Origin: Faecalicatena contorta
GTDB taxonomy: Bacteria; Bacillota; Clostridia; Lachnospirales; Lachnospiraceae
Length of the DNA: 64,000 nt
Reading direction: 5' to 3' (one strand)
Assembly (NCBI RefSeq): GCF_039521745.1
Contig: NZ_BAAACT010000069.1
Part shown: positions 51,790-60,500 of the stretch, piece after piece
Position numbering within the stretch: the first letter of the stretch is position 1
Layout of the letters: each line of letters begins with the position of its first letter
Translations under genes and position numbers: made by a program
The notes under the pieces: model-generated
Database searches by the model: none
The model's input: the letters and a program-made list of their open reading frames with translations, nothing else
What the model was told of the DNA's origin: nothing

Positions 51790-53233
51790 TGCGCTCCTTC
51801 TTTCGGTAAACAACTTTTCCTTTATTAGAAGACTTCATCGTATCCACGACTTTGTAATCGCAGAATATGAAGGTATCCAGATTTCTTTCAATCCAGCGTA
51901 TTCTGAAAAAGCTGTATGTCCAGCCCACAAGCATTCCGATAAATACTCCCGCACCCCAAAAAGGAATCGGCCATTTACTGGAAAACAGGCTGCCGATCAA
52001 AGTGGCCGCAAAGAAAAGCGCCCCGGTCAGAAACGCCCCGGTCATGTCCGCAAAGTAATACAGGTAGATGATATTTCCGTACATCATAAAGATTCCCAGA
52101 AAAGCAACCACAAGCATCGGATAGATGGTCATGGTAACACTGTCAAACCCTATTTTCTTACCAAACAATACCATAAACAGAAATACAACCGAAGTAATTG
52201 CAATCTGCGTGCCAAACACCTGGATGATCTGCTGGGAAAGCGTCCGAAACAGCTTCTTTCTCCCCTTTACTATCATTTTATAAGTTCCTCCTATGACACC
52301 CTCCATGTACTCCTTATAGGCCGTGTGGAACCGTGTCTCCACCACAACCATAAAGGATACCATAACAGAAATGTTTGTAAACATAGCAAGGCATGAGGCC
52401 ATATCATATGCCTGGTGGCTGTAGTACGTGGAGGCCACAAAGAGACGCCCCGGTACCGTCCAGAATACAAAGTTATGAACATACAGCCCCAGAATATATA
52501 AAAAATTAGCACCTAAAAGGCGTTTAAACGACCATAAATAGTGCATACACTCCCCATATTCGTTAGACACGCTTTTGAAATACCTCTTTATATAGGAAAA
52601 GTCGCAGACCGCAATTAAAAAGAATCCCAGGGAAAGCCCGTATATAATAGAATGGATTGCATCCTGCCCAGCCACTTTATAAAAGGCAAACGACACCAGA
52701 AAGCTGACCGCCATACCGATCACGAAAAAAAGCGCAATAATCTTATAGTCCTTGGTCGCATGCAGATATGTAACTGCAAAGAATAAAATGACCAGGGAAA
52801 TCCATTGAATATAGGCCGCAATAATAAATGGCAGGTCTATCTCCCCCCGTACCCTCAGACTCCATCCCACCGGAAGAAACAGCAGTGTCGCAATGATACA
52901 GCATATAGAATTCCCCATATAATAGGATGCCAGTATGTTGGAATACTCCTCTGTGTAAAACTTATCCGCCAGATACCGGGAAAAGATTACATTGAACGGT
53001 GAGGTAAGTATGACGGAAAAAATAAAGGTGTAAAGAATCGTGGAGGACAGCAGCTCTCTGTCCGCATAGGGCACCTTTGTCATCCCTAAAAAGAAATAGA
53101 GAAGAAGGATTGCCACAATCACCAGTATCATAGGTCCAATCGTCACAAGGGAGCTGTAGACAACGCCCAGCATTCCCCTGGATATGCTTTCTTTTCTGTA
53201 TATTTTTTTTAATTCAAATCCAATGCCTGCCAT
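51776..53233 (-). CDS. pelG: Pel polysaccharide transport protein PelG
   Basis: A 485-residue inner-membrane protein with about twelve helices. It begins MAGIGFELKKIYRKESISR, which is typical of PelG. It forms with PelD, PelE and PelF the synthase-transport complex for the cationic Pel polymer. The ATG at 53233, 7 nt after GGGGAGG, is preferred over the GTG at 53239. It follows pelF directly. Confidence 0.92.
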   Translation of the reverse strand: MAGIGFELKKIYRKESISRGMLGVVYSSLVTIGPMILVIVAILLLYFFLGMTKVPYADRELLSSTILYTFIFSVILTSPFNVIFSRYLADKFYTEEYSNILASYYMGNSICCIIATLLFLPVGWSLRVRGEIDLPFIIAAYIQWISLVILFFAVTYLHATKDYKIIALFFVIGMAVSFLVSFAFYKVAGQDAIHSIIYGLSLGFFLIAVCDFSYIKRYFKSVSNEYGECMHYLWSFKRLLGANFLYILGLYVHNFVFWTVPGRLFVASTYYSHQAYDMASCLAMFTNISVMVSFMVVVETRFHTAYKEYMEGVIGGTYKMIVKGRKKLFRTLSQQIIQVFGTQIAITSVVFLFMVLFGKKIGFDSVTMTIYPMLVVAFLGIFMMYGNIIYLYYFADMTGAFLTGALFFAATLIGSLFSSKWPIPFWGAGVFIGMLVGWTYSFFRIRWIERNLDTFIFCDYKVVDTMKSSNKGKVVYRKKERNAAG

Positions 53234-53235
53234 GC

Positions 53236-54654
53236 TCACACCTCCCCGCTTCCTGTCATTTTCTGATAAAGATTGTAATATGCGCCGAAAACTGCTGATT
53301 CATCGTACGCCTTCACGGCTCTCTGATAACCAGCCTGCCCCATCCTTTTTCTGATCTTTTCATCCTCCGCTAGTTTCAGTATCGCACGGGCGATTTCGGA
53401 CACGCCCATAACCGGTACGACGTATCCTGCAGGGCCGTAATTGTCGCGTTCCCCTTCGATCAGCCCCTTACAGTTCCCCACATTTGTTGCAATATATGGT
53501 TTCCTGGCGGCGAAGCCCTCCAGTATGGAAAGCGGCTGCCCCTCGCTGATACTGGTCAGTATTAGAAAATCCATCCTGCCAATGTACTCTTTCACATCGA
53601 TAATTCCGGTAAATTCCACATCCTTAATGTCCATGTCCCGCACCATGGCGCGGCATTCTTCAGCATAATCCTCTGCTTCCTCCATACCGCCCATAATCCA
53701 CAGCTTCAGCCGCAGCTCCTTGTTTTTAGCCAGGGCGAATGCACTGATCATGGTCTTGACGTCCTTGATCGGGGTAACACGCAGGACTGCCCCTACGTTG
53801 ATATATGGATCCTGGTTCTCTTTCTGCCGGATATCTTCAAATTTGTGATAATTTACGCCGTTTGGAATAACCATCGTCTTATTTTCATCACATCCCAGCT
53901 CTATCTGGAATCTGCGGGCATCTTCAAACAAAGAAACCACTTTATCCGCATACTGGTAACAGCATTCTCCTATCTTTTTAAACTGCCCAATCCAGATATC
54001 TTTGTAAATCCCGCTTACCCAGTCCGCTTTGATAATCTCTTCCTCCCGCTCCCTGGTATACAGCCCATGCTCCGTCATCAGAAAAGGACGTTTGTACAGG
54101 CTCTTCTGCATACACCCCCAGATACCGGCATATCCGCTGGACACGGAATGGTACAGATCTGCCTTTTCGGTTCTGGATTTTAGAATCGTAAACAGCGGAA
54201 GATACAGGGAACGCATGGTCCAGAGAAAATCCGAAAATGCAACCCTGCGAAAATTTGCATTATAATAGTCCAGTGTCATTTTAAAAAAGTCCTTCCCTGA
54301 AAGCAGCGCATTCAACGACACCTCTTTTTCGGCAAAAAACCGGATAATGACATCCCAGTCTGGATTGCTTTCAAACATCAGGTTCTCGAATGCATCGTAC
54401 TCTTCCCCCGTTAGGGCAACTTTTTTCTGTGTTTTATTATTTACGTAATCGTCGTCAAGAAGATAGACCTCCTGAATCTCACTGACATTGGAGGGAATCT
54501 GGTACTTAAACTGCAGATTCGCATCCGGGCTTGCCGCTATGGACTGTACCACGAACTCAACATCCGGCATGGCAAGCATCAGCCCCTGCATCCAGCTTGA
54601 TACCCCGCCATTGACATAGGGGTATGCTCCTTCAACAATCAAACATACTTTCAT
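53236..54654 (-). CDS. pelF: Pel glycosyltransferase PelF (GT4)
   Basis: A 472-residue cytosolic GT-B glycosyltransferase of family 4. It has the PelF opening VCLIVEGAYPYVNGGVSSWMQGL, the acceptor region MTEHGLYTREREEEI, the donor-site strand GAVLRVTPIKDVKTMI, and the E-x7-E motif in ISEGQPLSILEGFAARKP. In known systems PelF polymerises UDP-activated GalNAc/GlcNAc. GAAAGGG precedes the ATG. Gene order pelF-pelG is the usual one. Confidence 0.92.
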   Translation of the reverse strand: MKVCLIVEGAYPYVNGGVSSWMQGLMLAMPDVEFVVQSIAASPDANLQFKYQIPSNVSEIQEVYLLDDDYVNNKTQKKVALTGEEYDAFENLMFESNPDWDVIIRFFAEKEVSLNALLSGKDFFKMTLDYYNANFRRVAFSDFLWTMRSLYLPLFTILKSRTEKADLYHSVSSGYAGIWGCMQKSLYKRPFLMTEHGLYTREREEEIIKADWVSGIYKDIWIGQFKKIGECCYQYADKVVSLFEDARRFQIELGCDENKTMVIPNGVNYHKFEDIRQKENQDPYINVGAVLRVTPIKDVKTMISAFALAKNKELRLKLWIMGGMEEAEDYAEECRAMVRDMDIKDVEFTGIIDVKEYIGRMDFLILTSISEGQPLSILEGFAARKPYIATNVGNCKGLIEGERDNYGPAGYVVPVMGVSEIARAILKLAEDEKIRKRMGQAGYQRAVKAYDESAVFGAYYNLYQKMTGSGEV

Positions 54655-54701
54655 ACAAACCCTTTCCTTTCTTATACCACCCTGCTGCCCAGATTTTAGT
54701 A

Positions 54702-56378
54702 CTAGTGTTTTTCCTGGTACGTAATCCTGATATCCGCTTTTTCAGCCTCTATCAGATACAGCACATCACTGATTCTGGTAACCGAGGCGCCCTCTGCCCC
54801 TTTTACTTCCCGATCCGCCGGCAGAGACAGGTAAAAGTACGCTTTTCCCGTAAAGTTTCCGATCACCGCATCAATCTGTTTATCAGAATATCTAATCTCC
54901 GGCTCCATCAGTTGAAATGCTTTTACTCTGTACACGGCCTCACCAACAGTCACTCGTTCCAGCCATGGAATATCTTCCTTTTCAACCCCCAGAACTGTCT
55001 CCAGGTTCCGGCAGTAGTCGATCCAGCGTTCCTGCTTCTTCTCATCTGTTTCATATAAAAAGGGAGAAATGTCTGTAAAAATAGTGTTTAATCCCATTCC
55101 CCGGCAGATTCCTTTATCTTGAAATATGATGTTTTGATATTTTTTCTTTGTAAGCGCATGGTATGGGATACAAACGCTATCTGTTAACTTATCTGTCCAT
55201 TCAAAATCAGAATTCCATAACACAAGCCGGTTATCAAAAGGGGAGTCCACCTCCCGTTTCAGGCTGTAGTTATTAAGCGTACCAATCTCATTATTTCCCT
55301 CCACAATTCCATCCAGATAATAAGTAAGCATGGCATTCGAGTATTTTTTGATCTCTTCACGTTCATCCGTATACCAGGTGGTCTTTACGCCGTACCTCTC
55401 TTCACAGCGTCGAAATTCCGGGAAGAAAATATCATTTTGTACTCCCATGCTGTCACGCTGGTATTCTTTTTCCAGATACTCGGAGGTGAATTCATCCGTA
55501 TAGGGCATCCCCGAGACGGCAAAGCAGTATGCATTTACTATCGGGTACATATAGGCCTGGTATAAATCTGTAAAAAGGAAACTAACGACTGCATAAACCA
55601 TGGTACCCGCCATAAGCTCCCTGTCCGCCACGTAAATGCTCCCGCCTTCTGCACTGCTCTGATATCTCCAGAATACAGGCGCAAGATTTTCGTTTTTTAC
55701 TTTTTTACTCTGCAGCGCGGAACCGTATACCTCTGCCTGTCTTTTCAGTGTTACTGACTTCATTGTGAAAGATTCCCGGCTTTCTGTAATCTCCCCAAAT
55801 AAAAGATTTTCTGTAAGGCGGATCCCTTTCTTTTCCTGTATCCCTTTATAGGTGTCAATCCCCAGAAGATCTTTGACGCTCTTCTTCTCAAGCGCAGCCT
55901 CGGATGGGATTTCTGTGAAGAAAAGCGCGGCACCCGCTCTGCTGTACTCCTCCAGCATCTGAATCTCCTGGTCACTAAAATCTGTTTTGCATACAAACAG
56001 GATCTCCGCCCCCGCGCACTCCTCCAACTGTTCTTCAGTACGGAAGTCCTCCTTCATATTTTTAAGCTGCAGGGCAACCGCTTTATAACTCGCCGTGCCC
56101 GTTCCCCACACAACGGTCTTTTCAACCGCAGTGTCCTGCTTTGCTTGCGCAATGTGCTCTTTCTCCAGCTTCCCGGACAGTTTTACCACCGCCTGATACT
56201 CGGCACGGCTGTCTGTTTCCACCCTGTTGGTTTCATGAATGCTCCGCCATATATTATCCAGGTTGCCTACCAGCAGGAAAACGAGCAAAAGACAAAACAG
56301 TATAAGGACTATGTAAACAAAGATGTATTTCTTCAGCTGGTTTTTTTTGGAAACGCTAAACTTATTCAGTAACTTCAT
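54702..56378 (-). CDS. DUF2194-like membrane-anchored protein of the Pel locus
   Basis: A 558-residue protein with one N-terminal helix (about residues 18-41) and a large extracytoplasmic part. A region at about 115-290 resembles a glutamine-amidotransferase-like fold (GAALFFTEIPSEAALEKKS). A C-terminal part has polysaccharide-deacetylase-like spacing (YTDEREEIKKYSNAML, then LNTIFTDISPFLYETDEKK). DUF2194 proteins are typical partners of PelF/PelG in Gram-positives and may replace PelA, which is absent. It overlaps the GT2 gene before it by ATGA. Confidence 0.7.
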   Translation of the reverse strand: MKLLNKFSVSKKNQLKKYIFVYIVLILFCLLLVFLLVGNLDNIWRSIHETNRVETDSRAEYQAVVKLSGKLEKEHIAQAKQDTAVEKTVVWGTGTASYKAVALQLKNMKEDFRTEEQLEECAGAEILFVCKTDFSDQEIQMLEEYSRAGAALFFTEIPSEAALEKKSVKDLLGIDTYKGIQEKKGIRLTENLLFGEITESRESFTMKSVTLKRQAEVYGSALQSKKVKNENLAPVFWRYQSSAEGGSIYVADRELMAGTMVYAVVSFLFTDLYQAYMYPIVNAYCFAVSGMPYTDEFTSEYLEKEYQRDSMGVQNDIFFPEFRRCEERYGVKTTWYTDEREEIKKYSNAMLTYYLDGIVEGNNEIGTLNNYSLKREVDSPFDNRLVLWNSDFEWTDKLTDSVCIPYHALTKKKYQNIIFQDKGICRGMGLNTIFTDISPFLYETDEKKQERWIDYCRNLETVLGVEKEDIPWLERVTVGEAVYRVKAFQLMEPEIRYSDKQIDAVIGNFTGKAYFYLSLPADREVKGAEGASVTRISDVLYLIEAEKADIRITYQEKH

Positions 56379-57121
56379 TTTGTGCTCCCTGTCTTATACC
56401 GTGACCAGGCATTCCATGTGCTTAACATCATCAAAATCATATACTTTCCCACTTTAAGGAGCCCCGTATGCATGGACACTCCCGCGGTGCGCTCATGCAT
56501 AATGGCCGGCACCTCTTCGATCCAAAAGCCGAGCAGAAGCATCTGCACAATCATGTTCAGGTCCGGATACTTCAAGTCAAAATTATTATAGGAAGCGTAA
56601 AACGAAAATGCCTTTCTGTTAAGCCCCTGAAGTCCGCTGGTCGGATCGGTAAGACAGCATCCGGTCACTTTTTTAATGATCTTTCTGAAAAAAAGAATTG
56701 TATATTTTTTTAGCCGTGATATATGGAAAGACTGGCTCCCCTCCAGGAATCTTGAACCAATGACAATATCCGGATATGTATCCATATCCTCTGAAAAGCA
56801 GCCTAGTTTCCCGCACAGCACCTCCACATTGCAGAGGTCGTGCTGTCCGTCCGCATCCATCTGGAGCAGGTAATCATAATCTTTCTCTACGGCATATTTA
56901 TAAGCAGTCTGCAGAGCAGCCCCATACCCCATATTAAAAACTTGCCGGATTACCTTGAACCCGGACTCCTTTACAATTTCCGACGTGCCGTCCCGGGAGC
57001 AGTCATCAATCACCAGGATATCCATACTGGTCTCCAGCCCGGCCTCTTTCATTTGCTTTAAAAGAGCACCTATATTTTCAGCCTCGTTGTACGCCGGTAT
57101 CATCAAAAGTATTTTTTTCAT
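56375..57121 (-). CDS. GT2 glycosyltransferase, dolichyl-phosphate-sugar synthase-like
   Basis: A 248-residue family 2 enzyme of the DPM1/polyprenyl-phosphate type: LMIPAYNEAENIGALLKQM, LVIDDCSRDGTSEIV, QMDADGQHD, GSRFLEG, and TDPTSGLQGLNRKA. It likely loads a sugar on undecaprenyl phosphate for use by an external GT-C enzyme, which could be the 739-residue protein encoded just upstream. A DUF2304 protein at the start of the operon is a frequent partner of this type. Confidence 0.88.
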   Translation of the reverse strand: MKKILLMIPAYNEAENIGALLKQMKEAGLETSMDILVIDDCSRDGTSEIVKESGFKVIRQVFNMGYGAALQTAYKYAVEKDYDYLLQMDADGQHDLCNVEVLCGKLGCFSEDMDTYPDIVIGSRFLEGSQSFHISRLKKYTILFFRKIIKKVTGCCLTDPTSGLQGLNRKAFSFYASYNNFDLKYPDLNMIVQMLLLGFWIEEVPAIMHERTAGVSMHTGLLKVGKYMILMMLSTWNAWSRYKTGSTK

Positions 57122-57241
57122 TCTATGCCCCCTGTAACTTATTCAACATCCTGGTCTGCTTTAAAGCAGCAGATTAATGTTATCCCCAAAGGGCACCCCG
57201 TAATGTATGCCCTTCAGGCAGGTCTGCAGCCCAGCCGCAGA

Positions 57242-59461
57242 TTAATGTATACTTTCTGCTGCCAGCTGCTTATAATCCACTGACAAATTTAATGTAAAAT
57301 AAGGATCCTGTGTAATCTTATAGACAGTGACCGTCTCATCCTGGTAATATTCCGAGACATGGTTCGGATAAATCTTCTTTACCGCCTCCATCCAATAATG
57401 GAGCTTAGACATCACCACATCCCGCTGAAAATAATACGGCGCATCCGCACCATGCAAACCACTGGTATCCCGGTTCCACTCCACATCCTGAAGCGCCAGT
57501 TCCGGGCTGATCTCCTGTACATTATCCGGTGCATCGATGTCACTCCTGTCAATTTTTCTACGGTCATTGGTAAATGAGATGGGATGTCGTTCCGTTACCA
57601 CATATATATCCGGAGTCGGAATATAAATACTTTTCTTTTCTTCATCCAGTGCTTTTATCAGATCTATAATCTCATAGTGATAGCCGGTATAGCGTATTAC
57701 AGATAAATCATTGGTAGGCGATATGACCGTCCAAGTATACTTTTCATGATTTTCACACAGATCCAGGCACACCCTCATATCTGCCTCTGAAATCGTAATA
57801 CTGTAATAGCGTTCTTCCTTCACTCTTCCCGCTGACGACATGGCCCAGATACCGCCGGTGATCAGAACCGCAAAAGACATTTCCAGATATTTTTCTTTTA
57901 CCCTGCACAGCCTGAGCAGGGTAAACATCATCTCAAAAGGCAGCCCCAGCAGAGGGATGGTCAAAAATGACAGGAAAGTCGCCATTCGCTTTACTTCAAT
58001 TAAAACAGGAATGTTCAGATAATACGCACATGCAAGGATTGCACAGACCTCCCAAAGCACCGCCCAGAACAAATATCCCAAATACCGCACCCTCTTTTTT
58101 GAAAGAACCAGTCCCAGCAGGGCGTACAGGGCAAGTGCTCCATCCGCCAGCATGAGCAGCCTGGCGGTATCTCTGTTGTTTACGAAATTGTACGACAGAT
58201 ATTTAGATTCATCTTTCAGCAGATTCTGTGCAAACGCCAGAGCGCCCTCCTCCCGCCAGTTACTCTTCTGCGCATCTTCCGGACGGGGCCCCTCAGTCTT
58301 CTGGTTCTCTGATTCTGCTGTAGTCTGCGTGATGCCCAGCGCCCATTCAATAGAGCGTTCAAATTCATAACCGTTCAGGTAACCCCATATATACGGGATA
58401 CATGCCAGTAAGACACCTACGATCCCTGCCGCCGCGTAACGAAGCAAAACCTTTTTGCGCAGTATGGGAATCAGATATACCACCCCAAAGCAAACACAAA
58501 TAACCAGGCAGAGAATGGTAACATAAAAATGGGCCATGAGTGTCCACGTGATGCAGGCTGAAAACAGAATCAAATCACCCTTCTGCTTCTTTTTTATGTA
58601 CGCCAGCATAGCATAGATCATACCAAAAGCCGCAACAAGGCCGAACTCCATTGGAAACGAAAACTGAAACCTAAAATAGGACGTAGAATGGAATAAATCT
58701 GTCAGAACAAAAAATGCCCAGCCCGCCATTGCCGCATATCTATTTGAAAAAACTTTTCTGAACAGTGCATATGCTGAACCAAAGACCATAACGGTTGAAA
58801 GAACCGAAAAGTTCAGGTAAACCCGGGTAACATTCAGCGGGAATAAGATTCCAAGCGCCGCATTCAGGGTGTGCACGCCGTGGGGATACATACCGGCCGG
58901 AAACATATTTCCGTGGATCAGCGCCCCGATCCAGTAAAGATGAGTCTCTTCGTCCGTATGTCCATATCCTGTATTATGCATTTTATACCATCCGTAAAAC
59001 CAGATGACCCACGCCATGACAGCGCAGAATATCAGGATTTCTATCGCGCTGCCCTTGAGGGCCCTCTTTTTTTCCAGCAGCCGTTTTTGTAGGTTCAGCC
59101 TGATCTTACGGAAAAATACCTGGAAGCCATAGATCCCTAATATCAGTTCTCTCAGGATTTTCGCTGCACGTCTCCGAAATGCGGTGATTGTTCTGCGCTC
59201 CCTCCAGCAAGTAACGGATAACGGCAGAATAACCAACATGACCAGCAAAGAAACAAAATTGACAAAATGCAGAAAACCGAGAAAAAGAACCACAAAGTTC
59301 AGGTATAAGTTTCCCATGCACTGGTAGAAGAAAAAACGGAAAGTCAGCTCTTTCTGAACAGTATATTTTCTGAGGCAGACAGAGGGAAGCACCAGTGTCA
59401 GCAAAAAATATCCAATCGCGCTCCCTATCATTGTCCACACATTTTCCCATATCATTGTCAT
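57242..59461 (-). CDS. Large polytopic membrane protein, GT-C glycosyltransferase-like
   Basis: A 739-residue protein with around twelve hydrophobic helices in the first 550 residues and a soluble C-terminal domain of about 170 residues. The first outer loop has HNTGYGHTDEETHLYWIGALIHG with acidic residues, as in GT-C enzymes that use lipid-phosphate sugars. The family is not recognised. The ATG follows GGGTGG and an in-frame stop; a better ribosome site nearby serves an overlapping frame (59,106-59,510). It is expected to modify the polymer on the outer face. Confidence 0.7.
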   Translation of the reverse strand: MTMIWENVWTMIGSAIGYFLLTLVLPSVCLRKYTVQKELTFRFFFYQCMGNLYLNFVVLFLGFLHFVNFVSLLVMLVILPLSVTCWRERRTITAFRRRAAKILRELILGIYGFQVFFRKIRLNLQKRLLEKKRALKGSAIEILIFCAVMAWVIWFYGWYKMHNTGYGHTDEETHLYWIGALIHGNMFPAGMYPHGVHTLNAALGILFPLNVTRVYLNFSVLSTVMVFGSAYALFRKVFSNRYAAMAGWAFFVLTDLFHSTSYFRFQFSFPMEFGLVAAFGMIYAMLAYIKKKQKGDLILFSACITWTLMAHFYVTILCLVICVCFGVVYLIPILRKKVLLRYAAAGIVGVLLACIPYIWGYLNGYEFERSIEWALGITQTTAESENQKTEGPRPEDAQKSNWREEGALAFAQNLLKDESKYLSYNFVNNRDTARLLMLADGALALYALLGLVLSKKRVRYLGYLFWAVLWEVCAILACAYYLNIPVLIEVKRMATFLSFLTIPLLGLPFEMMFTLLRLCRVKEKYLEMSFAVLITGGIWAMSSAGRVKEERYYSITISEADMRVCLDLCENHEKYTWTVISPTNDLSVIRYTGYHYEIIDLIKALDEEKKSIYIPTPDIYVVTERHPISFTNDRRKIDRSDIDAPDNVQEISPELALQDVEWNRDTSGLHGADAPYYFQRDVVMSKLHYWMEAVKKIYPNHVSEYYQDETVTVYKITQDPYFTLNLSVDYKQLAAESIH

Positions 59462-59564
59462 CTACCACCCTGTCTGTTTTTTCAAGTTCGCCCTGGAATT
59501 CCAGCGCCATGGTGCACCTCCTGTGCCATGGTATCGCGGCTTTGTGCGTCCCGGCCTTCTGCCG

Positions 59565-59591
59565 CCGGTTTTATCCGTCTGACGGGTAAAA
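59565..59591. repeat. Palindrome overlapping the pelE-like stop
   Basis: GGTTTTATCCGTC-T-GACGGGTAAAACC, a 13+1+13 repeat with one mismatch, spans the stop codon of the PelE-like gene. Its GTC-T-GAC centre is like that of the GGGGTCTGACCCC family but the arms differ. Confidence 0.6.
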
Positions 59592-60485
59592 CCTCACCCA
59601 CTCGAGAAGCTCGCCGTCCAGAACCAGAGACGACTCTTTTATCCGCCGGACAGCTTCGCAAAACCCGCTCCTGTCCCTTAACTTGAAGTAATATTTCAGC
59701 ACTTCTTTTGCCGCAGCAAGATCCTGCTCCATGATATCCTCTGCCCGTTTCACCCATTTTTCAATACCGCCTGCATCCTGATATTCATTCCGTAATTCAA
59801 TGATATCTGCCAGCATGCTTCCATTTACCTTCGTTTTATCCTTCTGATAGAGTTCTTCCATATATCCTTCAAAAAAATTAAGATAGATCTTCTGCTCCGG
59901 CTCGCTGAACACTTTTTTGTGGAGCATATTATCACAGAACTGCAGATACAACAAAAGTGTATCGCTCTCTTTGCTTTCCTCATAGATCGTACGAAGGCGT
60001 TTTTCCGTATCTTTGTATTTTGCTATGGTATCTGTTATATAGGAAGCCGCATAGTGAACTACCTCCGAATCCTCCTGGGCCATGGCATTGTGGATTCCTC
60101 CCATATACTCCTCCACGTCCGGACGCTTGAGTACCTCCAAAAAAAGCTGCCTTCTGTTCATGGTGTCAGAAATCATCAGCGCCTCTTCTATGGGCACCCG
60201 GTCGATCTCTTTCTCGATATCATCGCCTATAATCATCCGGGCTCTTTTTTTGCTGAAGCTCAGTTCTTCTTCGTTCAGCAAACCGTCCCGCTTATGAAAT
60301 AGAATAAAATTCAAAATTTCACTGCACGATAAAAAGATGGGGCCCACCACCGGAGTCAGTATCATAAATACGGTCAAAAGGACTGCTTTTCGGTATTCTT
60401 TTTTCCATACGCCCCGGTACAGGAAATACACCAGTGCCAGACACGTATTTATAATCAAAATCCATATCATCCATTTGTTTTCCAC
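59571..60485 (-). CDS. PelE-like membrane protein with helical repeats
   Basis: A 304-residue protein with two N-terminal helices (about 5-25 and 33-58) followed by a long helical region of TPR-like character (residues 95-290). This is the layout of PelE, which scaffolds PelD and PelF at the membrane, and its place directly after the PelD-like gene agrees. Sequence identity to known PelE cannot be judged by eye. Translation likely starts at GTG after TAGGAG. Confidence 0.65.
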   Translation of the reverse strand: MENKWMIWILIINTCLALVYFLYRGVWKKEYRKAVLLTVFMILTPVVGPIFLSCSEILNFILFHKRDGLLNEEELSFSKKRARMIIGDDIEKEIDRVPIEEALMISDTMNRRQLFLEVLKRPDVEEYMGGIHNAMAQEDSEVVHYAASYITDTIAKYKDTEKRLRTIYEESKESDTLLLYLQFCDNMLHKKVFSEPEQKIYLNFFEGYMEELYQKDKTKVNGSMLADIIELRNEYQDAGGIEKWVKRAEDIMEQDLAAAKEVLKYYFKLRDRSGFCEAVRRIKESSLVLDGELLEWVRFYPSDG

Positions 60486-60500
60486 GCTCGCCAGCTCCTA

